From Pseudomonas fluorescens (GTDB taxonomy: Bacteria > Pseudomonadota > Gammaproteobacteria > Pseudomonadales > Pseudomonadaceae): 64,000 nucleotides of DNA. Shown here piece by piece: positions 57,251 through 64,000 of the stretch; position 1 is the first letter of the stretch; each line of letters opens with the position of its first letter. A program made the translations under genes and the position numbers. Location of the stretch: positions 752,595-816,594 of the forward strand of contig NZ_CABVHU010000001.1 in assembly GCF_902497855.1 (NCBI RefSeq). Reading direction: 5' to 3'. Under the pieces are notes generated by a model. That model had not been told where the DNA came from, made no database searches, and saw only the letters and a list, made by a program, of their open reading frames with translations.

Positions 57251-58527
57251 GCCAGACACTGCTGACCACCTTCACCGACACCGAGATCCGGCGCCAGGCC
57301 GGAAACGCGGATGTCCGCGACATGCGTGATGCGCGCTACCCCGGCGTGTATTTCCGGTTTCACCAGAACCGGGACCGCGGGACGTGGCACCTGGTGGTGG
57401 GCAAGAAGTGGGAAAAGATCGCCGGCTTCCCGGAGCTGCCGGTGAAAGGGCTGATCAACGCTTTGCCGAAGATCCGCGAGCGCCTGGCCGCTGATCCGAA
57501 GGCGTCGGTCGCTGCCGGCACCTTGCAGACTGTTGGCCAGCTGCTGGACTGGTTCATGGTCCGTCAATCAACGGAGCGAAGCCTGTCGTCGAAACGCCGA
57601 GCCACCACCACCTCCATCATCACCTGCCACCTCAAGCCACGCCTGTGTGATCTGCTGGTGGACGAGGTCGACCGGTCCGCCTTGGACAAGATGGTGATGT
57701 GGCCGATGCAGGCTGAAATGTCGCTGTCCTACGTCCGGCTGATGTGGGGTGTGCTGGTGGTCGCCTTCCGCCAGGCCGAGAAACTGCGCCTGATCGCCAA
57801 GAACCCAATCGCCGGGTTCAAGTTCACCGACTTCACCAAGGCCCGCATTCTGCCGAAGCCTTCCCGGCTGCGTGCCGTCCAGCTGGAAGAGGTGATCGGG
57901 CAACTGGCTGACAACTTCGACCAGCACCCGCAGGACTGCATGCTGGCCCTGATGATGCTCTGCCACGGTACCCGCGCCGGAGAAACGCGCCAGGCTCGCT
58001 GGGTGCATCTGACCCTGGGTGAGCACGGCGAGTGGTTCATCCCCGCCGAGAACACCAAGACCCGCTGCGAGCATCGCCTGCCACTCACCCATCAAGTGTG
58101 CGCGCTGCTGGAGCGGTACCGGGATTGGCAATCGGCCAAGGGCTACAAGGGCGCCTACATGTTCCCGGCGCGCAACCGTGGGCCGATCAGCGACAGCCAG
58201 GCCTGTGCCGTGTTCACCCGGCTGGGCAAGGGCGAGTGGACCAGTCACGACCTGCGCAAAGTGGCCCGGACCGGCTGGACTGACCTGGGCGTCGACTTCC
58301 TTATTGGCGAGATGCTGGTGAACCACACGCTGACCCGCAACGTGCAGACCTACATCCACACCTCGGCTGAGCTGCTCAAGCGCGAGGCCCTGAACAAGTG
58401 GCACGAGTGGTTAGACGGGAAAGGCTTCGGCCTTGTTCACCGCTCGACCATGGCTAGAAACGAAAATTCGCAGAATGCCGCCGAGGCCTTGAACGGCACG
58501 GCCTCTAGCCAAATCACGAATCCATAA
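57247..58527 (+). CDS. Second tyrosine recombinase of the prophage
   Basis: The 426-aa product has Arg in CHGTRAGETRQARW, HDLRKVARTGW (His-x-x-Arg), LVNHTL and the nucleophile Tyr in NVQTYIHTS. It lies in the nin-like region, far from attL, and is distinct from the tRNA-adjacent int. A role in dimer resolution or genome circularisation is possible but not shown. Confidence 0.85.
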   Translation: MSQTLLTTFTDTEIRRQAGNADVRDMRDARYPGVYFRFHQNRDRGTWHLVVGKKWEKIAGFPELPVKGLINALPKIRERLAADPKASVAAGTLQTVGQLLDWFMVRQSTERSLSSKRRATTTSIITCHLKPRLCDLLVDEVDRSALDKMVMWPMQAEMSLSYVRLMWGVLVVAFRQAEKLRLIAKNPIAGFKFTDFTKARILPKPSRLRAVQLEEVIGQLADNFDQHPQDCMLALMMLCHGTRAGETRQARWVHLTLGEHGEWFIPAENTKTRCEHRLPLTHQVCALLERYRDWQSAKGYKGAYMFPARNRGPISDSQACAVFTRLGKGEWTSHDLRKVARTGWTDLGVDFLIGEMLVNHTLTRNVQTYIHTSAELLKREALNKWHEWLDGKGFGLVHRSTMARNENSQNAAEALNGTASSQITNP

Positions 58528-58543
58528 AAGGCGAGGTTTAAAA

Positions 58544-58747
58544 ATGATGATTCTGCTCGAAAAGCACACAGGCCTCGCCGTGAATCCTGACGATGTCACG
58601 TCGATGTGCTACAGCCCGAGTCTGAATGGTGGCAAGTGGTTGATCATCACCACCCGCAATGGCCAGGACCTATCGGTGAAGCACAGTCCGTTTAATGGCG
58701 GCACCAATGTGTACGAACTGCATGCTCAACTGCTGGAGGCTCTATGA
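58544..58747 (+). CDS. Small phage protein
   Basis: The 67-aa product (LLEKHTGLAVNPDDVTSMCY, GKWLIITTRNGQDLSV) is a compact beta protein. Overlaps the next gene by ATGA. Confidence 0.6.
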   Translation: MMILLEKHTGLAVNPDDVTSMCYSPSLNGGKWLIITTRNGQDLSVKHSPFNGGTNVYELHAQLLEAL

Positions 58748-59064
58748 AGAAGAGTCACGGCCCGGCCTTCCGCGCCGCCCAGCTCGATTTAGCTAGGTGC
58801 TCTGTTTGCAAGGGAAAAGCGGTGGTCAAGCAGGTCTTCCACGAGATGGCTTGCATTCAATGCAACGCCTCTGGCTGGGTTACTGCCGAAACCGGCGAGG
58901 CGTTGCCGCTTGAAGTGCTGGTGACGCAGTTGAGCATCCGTCTGCAGGCCGCCGAGCAGCAGATCGAACAATTGAAGCGTGGCCCGTTGATGTCGGGCCC
59001 GGCCGCTCAATACGAACAGAACAACCGCCGCGGTACCGGCGGATCGAACTTCACAGGGGATTGA
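58744..59064 (+). CDS. Phage protein with zinc-finger cysteines
   Basis: The 106-aa product has CSVCKGKAVVKQVFHEMACI and QCNASGWV, two CxxC knuckles, then a coiled coil (LQAAEQQIEQLKR). Lies before the Q-like gene. Confidence 0.65.
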   Translation: MKKSHGPAFRAAQLDLARCSVCKGKAVVKQVFHEMACIQCNASGWVTAETGEALPLEVLVTQLSIRLQAAEQQIEQLKRGPLMSGPAAQYEQNNRRGTGGSNFTGD

Positions 59065-59067
59065 GCG

Positions 59068-59754
59068 ATGGGCATCTATAAAGACGTGATGGGCACCCTG
59101 GTGCGCGTACTGGCCGCCGACAACATCGACAACAGCACCAAGCAGTCATGGCAGAAGCTGATCGATGCCGACCGTCGTCAGGGCGGTACCGGCAGTACCA
59201 TCTCCGTGCGGGATAAGTTCGATTACGACTGCTGCTTGCACGCGCTGCTGCACAGTCATCTGGCCCCAGCTCAGTGGGATGTTTTAGTCGCAAAGTACTC
59301 GACCCATAAAGCCAACAAAGTCGATTCAATCGGCCGGCTGATCAGTCGGATTCAATCGCCAGCGCCTCAGCTGTTCATTTATAAGGCGGTGACTGCCTGG
59401 GCAATCCCTAAGTTGAAGGGCGTGCAGGTTGCCCCGCGCGGCGGCCATGAAGTGGTGTGCCGCAGCCTTCGGGACGACCTGGAGCACGCTGCTGTCGGCA
59501 AGATGATTGCTTCTGGCTGGAAGACCGAAGTGAAGGTCGAGCGCGGACAATACGTGAAGAGATCCACCGACATGATCGTGCTGCCGGCCGAGTTCTATGA
59601 CATGAACACCTGGGATCTCGAGGGCAAGCCTGAGTCGACTCGTCGCCGCTGGAAGACTGGGATTGCGCGCTGCCTTGAGCGGCTTGAGGAGCAGGCAGTG
59701 GTGCATGCGACCGAAATATTCGACCGGGAAGAAATCTTCATAGATGCCGCTTGA
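59068..59754 (+). CDS. Antitermination protein Q-like
   Basis: The 228-aa product's central LLHSHLAPAQWDVLVAKYST resembles phage antitermination/Q-like proteins of Pseudomonas phages. Supporting context: last gene before a terminator (59822) and the lysis genes, the usual Q place. Confidence 0.6.
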   Translation: MGIYKDVMGTLVRVLAADNIDNSTKQSWQKLIDADRRQGGTGSTISVRDKFDYDCCLHALLHSHLAPAQWDVLVAKYSTHKANKVDSIGRLISRIQSPAPQLFIYKAVTAWAIPKLKGVQVAPRGGHEVVCRSLRDDLEHAAVGKMIASGWKTEVKVERGQYVKRSTDMIVLPAEFYDMNTWDLEGKPESTRRRWKTGIARCLERLEEQAVVHATEIFDREEIFIDAA

Positions 59755-59821
59755 CCGTAGTGGCGCTTTGATCGTAAATTAACCCCATCATGTCAATCTT
59801 GCGCGTTATGAGAGGCGACAA

Positions 59822-59854
59822 ACAAAGCCCAGCCACCGAGTTGGGCTTTGTTTT
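59822..59854 (+). terminator. Terminator after Q (tR'-like)
   Basis: ACAAAGCCCA and TGGGCTTTGT stem, then TTT. Lies 67 bp after the Q-like stop, where lambda has tR', the target of Q antitermination. A late promoter should lie in 59755-59821; I could not fix it. Confidence 0.75.
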
Positions 59855-59886
59855 GTGACGAGATAACTCATTTCAGAAAGGCAGCT

Positions 59887-60099
59887 ATGAACCTTTGGTA
59901 TTTATTTGGTGGATTGTTTGTTCTCATTTTAGTGGGACCTCATTTGGTGAGAGCTGGTGAGGCATTACCCCAAATCGCTCAGAACGCAATTGCTTTAGTC
60001 TTATTTCTCCCGGTTCTTCTCCTCATGGGGTGGGCCGTTTGGTTTCTGTTTACCGGACAAGTTGATCCTTCATTTAATAACGACTACATCAAGCGTTAA
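59887..60099 (+). CDS. Small two-TM membrane protein
   Basis: The 70-aa product starts at ATG 59887 (GAAAGG upstream). NLWYLFGGLFVLILVG and AIALVLFLPVLLLMGWAVWF are TM helices. Possible lysis accessory protein or moron; AT-richer than neighbours. Confidence 0.55.
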   Translation: MNLWYLFGGLFVLILVGPHLVRAGEALPQIAQNAIALVLFLPVLLLMGWAVWFLFTGQVDPSFNNDYIKR

Positions 60100-60239
60100 A
60101 TCTGACAGCAATGATTCATTTTATAAGCCTCGCCACTGTGCGGGGCTTTTTCGTTTTCGGCTTCACCACACCCATTGCTCCGAGCTGGGAGTGCTGTTGG
60201 AGCCGAACCTATATCGCTCCCCGCAAGGGAGGACGCCGG

Positions 60240-60572
60240 ATGCCACATATGCCAGATAAGAACCCGGAAACCTGGCTCCTGATCACCGCCTGGCTCAGTC
60301 AGCACGCCCCGATGTTCTACGCTGCGGCGCTGTCGTGTTGGATCGCTTTCTTGCGCGTCATCTATGGCGGCGGCGGACGGCGACAGGCCCTGCTCGAGTC
60401 CTGCCTGTGTGGTGCGATCACGGCCGGCGCATTCCCGCTGCTCGAATACTTCAACCTCCCATCGAGCCTTGCAGCTGCCGTTGGCGCTGTTATCGGCACC
60501 ATGGGCGTGAAGAAGGTTGCCGCACTGGCCGACCGATTCACTGACATCAAATTGCCCAAGCGGCAGGAGTGA
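60240..60572 (+). CDS. Phage holin (lambda family type)
   Basis: The 110-aa product has RBS GGGAGG. Three hydrophobic segments (MFYAAALSCWIAFLRVIYG, LCGAITAGAFPLLEYFN, LAAAVGAVIGTMGVKKVAAL) and a charged tail, the phage holin pattern. Forms lysis pores; no endolysin gene is near it in this window. Confidence 0.78.
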   Translation: MPHMPDKNPETWLLITAWLSQHAPMFYAAALSCWIAFLRVIYGGGGRRQALLESCLCGAITAGAFPLLEYFNLPSSLAAAVGAVIGTMGVKKVAALADRFTDIKLPKRQE

Positions 60573-60575
60573 CCC

Positions 60576-60770
60576 ATGCAACTGATCGACAACTGGAAAC
60601 AAGCACTGAGCATGACCAGCGTTCAGGCTGGTGGCGCCATTGCAGCATTGAGTCTGGCTGAGCAGTTGATGCCCCAGCTACAGGCCGTACTGCCACCAAT
60701 CGCTTATGGCGTGCTGGGCTTGGTAGTGATGATTGCTCGCCTGATCGTCCAGAAGAAACTGACCAGGTAA
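60576..60770 (+). CDS. Second small holin-like protein
   Basis: The 64-aa product (MQLIDNWKQALSMTSVQAGG, IAYGVLGLVVMIARLIV) has the NWKQA motif of small Pseudomonas-phage holins. Right after the first holin; may be antiholin. Confidence 0.7.
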   Translation: MQLIDNWKQALSMTSVQAGGAIAALSLAEQLMPQLQAVLPPIAYGVLGLVVMIARLIVQKKLTR

Positions 60771-60884
60771 CCGAATCCGCGACACGTTTCTCGAACCAGC
60801 CTGGGTAAGCAGAAGCTGATCAAATCATCTTGGAAGTTGCTGAAGGGTAGGTATGCCGCATTTGAGTGCGGCACGGGAAGGCGG

Positions 60885-61331
60885 TTACTTTGGTGGATAG
60901 GTAATCTTGGCGCTGACTAGCAACTGGTTATTGATCGTGACCTTGCAGTCGCGTGCCGCCTCCACCTTACTATCTGTTGACGCTAGTGGTATGCATTGTA
61001 AGAAGACGGTTTTATTTTCGTAAGGGACAGTGACCCCTGTTGTGGCTTGGCTTATCGGCACTTGCAAGAATCGCCGATTCCATGGACTGAAATATACTTC
61101 CGGTTCGCCGTCACTCAAAAATCCAGATGCTGCAGATGCACATAGGGAGCCTTCCATTCGCTCGCCATCGATTATGTTTGCGTCGGTGTAACAAGCGACT
61201 CTTCCACGTTCTGCAGCAATCTCTACGGGGCCCTTGTTGGTCCACGTTGCCTTGGGCGTTGCAGCGCAACCAAATAGAGTTACTGCTGCGAACGTGCAGG
61301 CTACGAGAGATCGGATATGTGTGCGAGGCAT
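60885..61331 (-). CDS. Lipoprotein encoded against the late operon
   Basis: The 148-aa product has a signal peptide with lipobox LFGC (Cys22), mature part with two cysteine pairs (VACYTDANI, GSLCASAASG; LQCIPL, RDCKV). Minus strand between lysis and packaging genes, so independently expressed. Candidate surface lysogenic-conversion factor; unknown family. Confidence 0.7.
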   Translation of the reverse strand: MPRTHIRSLVACTFAAVTLFGCAATPKATWTNKGPVEIAAERGRVACYTDANIIDGERMEGSLCASAASGFLSDGEPEVYFSPWNRRFLQVPISQATTGVTVPYENKTVFLQCIPLASTDSKVEAARDCKVTINNQLLVSAKITYPPK

Positions 61332-61406
61332 GAAATTCAGCTTCCTTACTATTCAAAAGACGCGCATCAATACCGGCAATTCGTAATTATTTCAAGTATC
61401 AGAGTG

Positions 61407-61590
61407 AACCTACGACAGCCACGCAACCCGACTGGGATGCAATCGAACGTGCCTACCGGAAAGGTTGGTTTCAGTTCGCGCTTTAGGCGAGTCGCACGGC
61501 GTAAACCACGCGACCATCCTCATCAAGCTGCTAGATACGTGTGCCGACCAGGTATACGCCCAGATCAAGCGCAGTCAGAACAAGTAGTCC
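61407..61590 (+). pseudogene. Decayed terminase-small-subunit-like or HTH protein fragment
   Basis: Frame 1 reads TQPDWDAIERAYRKG; a second frame continues VRALGESHGVNHATI, then a divergent end to TAG 61588-61590. The joined text resembles N-termini of phage small terminase/HTH proteins. At least one frameshift and no start. Confidence 0.45.
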
Positions 61591-61626
61591 GCGCCACGTT
61601 GCTCGAATGGACAAGGGGGTTCAAAT

Positions 61627-61950
61627 ATGTCGCGACTCAAAACTCTGCCGCCTCGCATCAAACAACTCGAAGGCAGGTCTTTCGCTTTGCCAGTTGGAGC
61701 GGAAGGTGAAGCAGGCTGGGGGGCGGGGCGAGGTGGTCGCCCTTGGCGGCGTAAGCGCGCCGGTATCCTCTTGCGTGATGAGTACACATGTCAGGCTTGT
61801 GGCTTGGTAACGCTTCAGCTGGAGGTGGATCACATCGTGAACCGCGCTCGTGGCGGGCTGGACGATGAAGCGAACCTTCAATCTCTCTGCGTTCCCTGCC
61901 ACAAACTCAAGACCGTCGCCGAGGCTGCCGCTGGAGCGGGGAGAGCGTGA
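61627..61950 (+). CDS. HNH endonuclease
   Basis: The 107-aa product has the HNH motif: CQACGLVTLQLEVDHIVNRA, GGLDDEANLQSLCVPCHKLK, with the CxxC pairs binding structural zinc. Sits just before the terminase genes, where HNH proteins assist cos/pac cleavage in many phages. The 168-bp gap after it holds no gene I can support. Confidence 0.9.
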   Translation: MSRLKTLPPRIKQLEGRSFALPVGAEGEAGWGAGRGGRPWRRKRAGILLRDEYTCQACGLVTLQLEVDHIVNRARGGLDDEANLQSLCVPCHKLKTVAEAAAGAGRA

Positions 61951-62118
61951 AGTTCCGAGGCCCTGTCCGCCATTGAGAATCATTTTCGATTGCGCGTGTG
62001 GCACGCCAGTGCCCCGTCCCCGAGGGGAGGGGGCGGGTCAAAACCGTGGCAGGTCTAGCCTCGGCCACCACTCGCCCCCGCACGGACAGATTTTTTCCCC
62101 CACACAGGTTTTTTGTTA

Positions 62119-62613
62119 ATGGCGTTAACAACCAAGCAGCGTGCTTTCGTCGACGCTGTGAGGGGAGGTGCGTCCAACAAAGACGCAGCTATCGCCGCCG
62201 GATACGCGGCCTCCAGCGCATCGGTCGCCGGTTCACGTTTGGCCAAACACCCGAACGTCCTCGCTGCATTGGCGTCTTCGCCCATTAACAAAAATGCTAA
62301 CGCGGTCGCCAAGCCAGCGAAGGCGAAATCGCCGACCCAGGATCTCGATGAGAGCGGTGAAGAATCCACTTTCGACTTTTCCAAGGCGATGACATTCACC
62401 GATCCCAAAGCATTTCTAATCGCGACCATGAACGACTACGACGCGGACGCGAAGCTTCGGGTCGACGCTGCGAAAGCGCTTATGCCGTTCATCCATCCGC
62501 GCAAAGGCGAGGGCGGCAAAAAGGAAGAAAAGGAAAACGCAGCGAAGACAGCATCCAAAGGCAAGTTTGGCGCGGCACGACCACCCCCTACTCATTTGCG
62601 ATCGGTGAAATAA
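62119..62613 (+). CDS. Terminase small subunit
   Basis: The 164-aa product starts at ATG 62119. N-terminal HTH (LTTKQRAFVDAVRGGASNKD, AAIAAGYAASSAS) and DAAKALMPFIHPRKGEGGKK at the C-terminal half. Recognises phage DNA for packaging. Stop is followed at once by the large subunit. Confidence 0.85.
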   Translation: MALTTKQRAFVDAVRGGASNKDAAIAAGYAASSASVAGSRLAKHPNVLAALASSPINKNANAVAKPAKAKSPTQDLDESGEESTFDFSKAMTFTDPKAFLIATMNDYDADAKLRVDAAKALMPFIHPRKGEGGKKEEKENAAKTASKGKFGAARPPPTHLRSVK

Positions 62614-64000
62614 TTGAACGAACCCACCTGGGACACTGCGTGCCCAGATTGGGAATCGCGGATCATCAACCGACAATCGTTAGTACCGTTCCCGCCGCTG
62701 TTTCCGGATGAGGCGGCTGCGTGCATGCAGGTTCTGAACGACCTGCGGATTGTCGACGCACCAGGTAGCCCCTTAATTGGGGAATCTTGCGCGCCGTGGA
62801 TCAGTGACTTGGCGGGTGCGATTTTCGGTGCGTACAACTCCAATACTGGTGAGCGGCTGATCCAGGAGTTCTTTCTGCTCATCAGCAAGAAGAACGCAAA
62901 AAGCACCATCGCGGCCGCGATTATGCTCACCGTGCTGATCCGGAACTGGCGCCAGTCAGCCGAGTTCATCATCCTGGCGCCGACGATCGAGGTTGCGAAC
63001 AACGCGTACGCTCCCGCGCGTGACATGGTCAAACACGACGAAGAGCTTTCGGCGCTGTTGCATGTGCAAGACCACGTTCGGACGATCACACACCGCGAAT
63101 CCGGCGCCACGCTAAAAGTGGTCGCTGCCGATCAAAACACGGTCGGCGGTAAGAAGGCCGCCGTCGTCCTGGTCGACGAGCTGCACCTGTTTGGCAAGAA
63201 CCCGCATGCGGCGAATATGCTTCGCGAAGCAACCGGTGGTCTCGCGTCACGACCCGAAGGTTTCGTGATCTACCTCACGACCCAGTCTGATCAGCCCCCG
63301 GCCGGCGTGTTTCGCGAGAAGCTGCAGTACGCCCGAGGTGTTCGTGACGGCACGATTATCGATCCAAACTTCTTGCCCGTGATTTATGAGTTCCCGCAGA
63401 AAATCCTCGACGCGGATGACCATCGCAAACCCGAGAATTTCTACATTACAAACCCAAACATGGGGTACTCGGTCAGCGAAAAATTTCTGATCCGTGAAAT
63501 GAAAAAGGCTCAAGAGGCCGGAGAGTCAGAGGTTCTGGGCTTCATGTCCAAACATCTCAATGTCGAGATCGGTCTCGCATTGCGCTCAGACCGCTGGGCT
63601 GGAGCCGATTACTGGGCTGGCGCATCAGAAAAGAAGCTCACCCTCAATGATCTGATAACTAGGTGCGACGTCATTGACGTCGGTATTGATGGCGGGGGGC
63701 TGGATGACTTGCTCGGCTTTGCCGCTGTTGGCCGGGATAAACAAACGCGCGACTGGTTGATATGGACACACGCATGGGCTCACCCCTCGGTGTTGGAGCG
63801 AAGAAAAGCTGAAGCCCCTCGCTTCCATGACTTTGAAAAAGACGGTGACCTGACCCTGTCGAAGCGAATCGGCGATGATGTTCTCGAGGTTGCTGACCTG
63901 GTTGAGCAGTTAGAAGAGTCGGGCCTACTGGACAAGGTGGGAGTCGACCCGGTCGGGATCGGCGCGATTTACGACGCGATGATCGAGCGCGAAATTCCAC
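62614..64000 (+). CDS. Terminase large subunit (3' end outside window)
   Basis: At least 462 codons. Start TTG 62614 directly follows the small-subunit stop. Walker A variant SKKNAKST (91-98), Walker B VVLVDELHLF (184 on), and nuclease-domain start CDVIDVGIDGGGLDDLLGF. It is the ATP-driven packaging motor and nuclease. The frame is open to the window edge. Confidence 0.9.
   Translation, partial: MNEPTWDTACPDWESRIINRQSLVPFPPLFPDEAAACMQVLNDLRIVDAPGSPLIGESCAPWISDLAGAIFGAYNSNTGERLIQEFFLLISKKNAKSTIAAAIMLTVLIRNWRQSAEFIILAPTIEVANNAYAPARDMVKHDEELSALLHVQDHVRTITHRESGATLKVVAADQNTVGGKKAAVVLVDELHLFGKNPHAANMLREATGGLASRPEGFVIYLTTQSDQPPAGVFREKLQYARGVRDGTIIDPNFLPVIYEFPQKILDADDHRKPENFYITNPNMGYSVSEKFLIREMKKAQEAGESEVLGFMSKHLNVEIGLALRSDRWAGADYWAGASEKKLTLNDLITRCDVIDVGIDGGGLDDLLGFAAVGRDKQTRDWLIWTHAWAHPSVLERRKAEAPRFHDFEKDGDLTLSKRIGDDVLEVADLVEQLEESGLLDKVGVDPVGIGAIYDAMIEREIP

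Noticed and set aside
62592..63110. 172-codon minus-strand frame
   Set aside because: Antisense to the terminase large subunit, Ser/Arg-rich shadow translation.

Overview
The window reads as a Pseudomonas chromosome, most likely of the P. fluorescens group. The reasons are high GC, two classes of Pseudomonas REP palindromes (GTGGGAGCGAGC... and TGTAGGAGCTGGC...), and gene order matching the known Pseudomonas nar/moa/ubi neighbourhood. About 33 kb of core anaerobic-respiration genes is followed by a small tRNA-Cys element and then by the left ~29.4 kb of a lambda-like prophage that runs off the right edge.

Core part (1-32.8 kb). A NO-response locus comes first: ric/dnrN, with a sigma54 promoter, is divergent from norR, and three GGT-N7-ACC NorR boxes lie between them. 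Next are a pdxH-like gene behind an ANR/DNR box, moaB-moeA, and ubiU-ubiV-ubiT (O2-independent ubiquinone hydroxylation), also behind an ANR/DNR box. After a 2-kb tandem array of REP doublets come a DGC-type zinc-binding gene, dnr and narXL (leftward), then narK1-narK2-narG-narH-narJ-narI-ppiC-like-moaA (rightward). nrdD, a separate small glycyl-radical ORF and nrdG (anaerobic ribonucleotide reductase) follow behind a perfect ANR box. The ftrABCD ferrous-iron uptake operon sits behind a Fur-like box, and a DUF3079 gene sits behind another perfect ANR box. Together these genes make nitrate reductase, its molybdenum cofactor, its quinone and deoxynucleotides without O2, and repair NO damage. ANR/DNR and NarXL sites tie most of them into one regulon.

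tRNA region (32.9-34.6 kb). An intact tRNA-Cys is followed exactly 1,250 bp later by a duplicate of its 3' half and a diverged terminator. The segment between them carries a parDE toxin-antitoxin pair, so it looks like a tiny integrated element or a remnant. A tRNA-Leu(UAA) follows, and the prophage integrase abuts it.

Prophage (34.6 kb to end). The leftward early operon holds integrase, a DUF4224 gene, a DHH phosphoesterase broken by a stop, DUF4406, DUF2303, small unknowns and a phage CsrA. It is interrupted by plus-strand, often AT-rich cargo genes: a SLATT-like two-TM protein, a putAbiC-like protein, two paralogous zinc-ribbon proteins and unknowns. A two-site OL-like region and a three-site OR flank the immunity region (DUF1654, XRE-ImmA/IrrE and partner, small genes, CI, Cro). 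The rightward genes are regulators, CII-like, Rha/KilAC, DnaT-like and P-like replication proteins, YbcO and VRR-NUC nucleases, a second tyrosine recombinase, a Q-like antiterminator with a terminator behind it, holins, a lipoprotein moron, HNH, and terminase small and large subunits (the last cut by the window edge). No attR, head or tail genes are in view.
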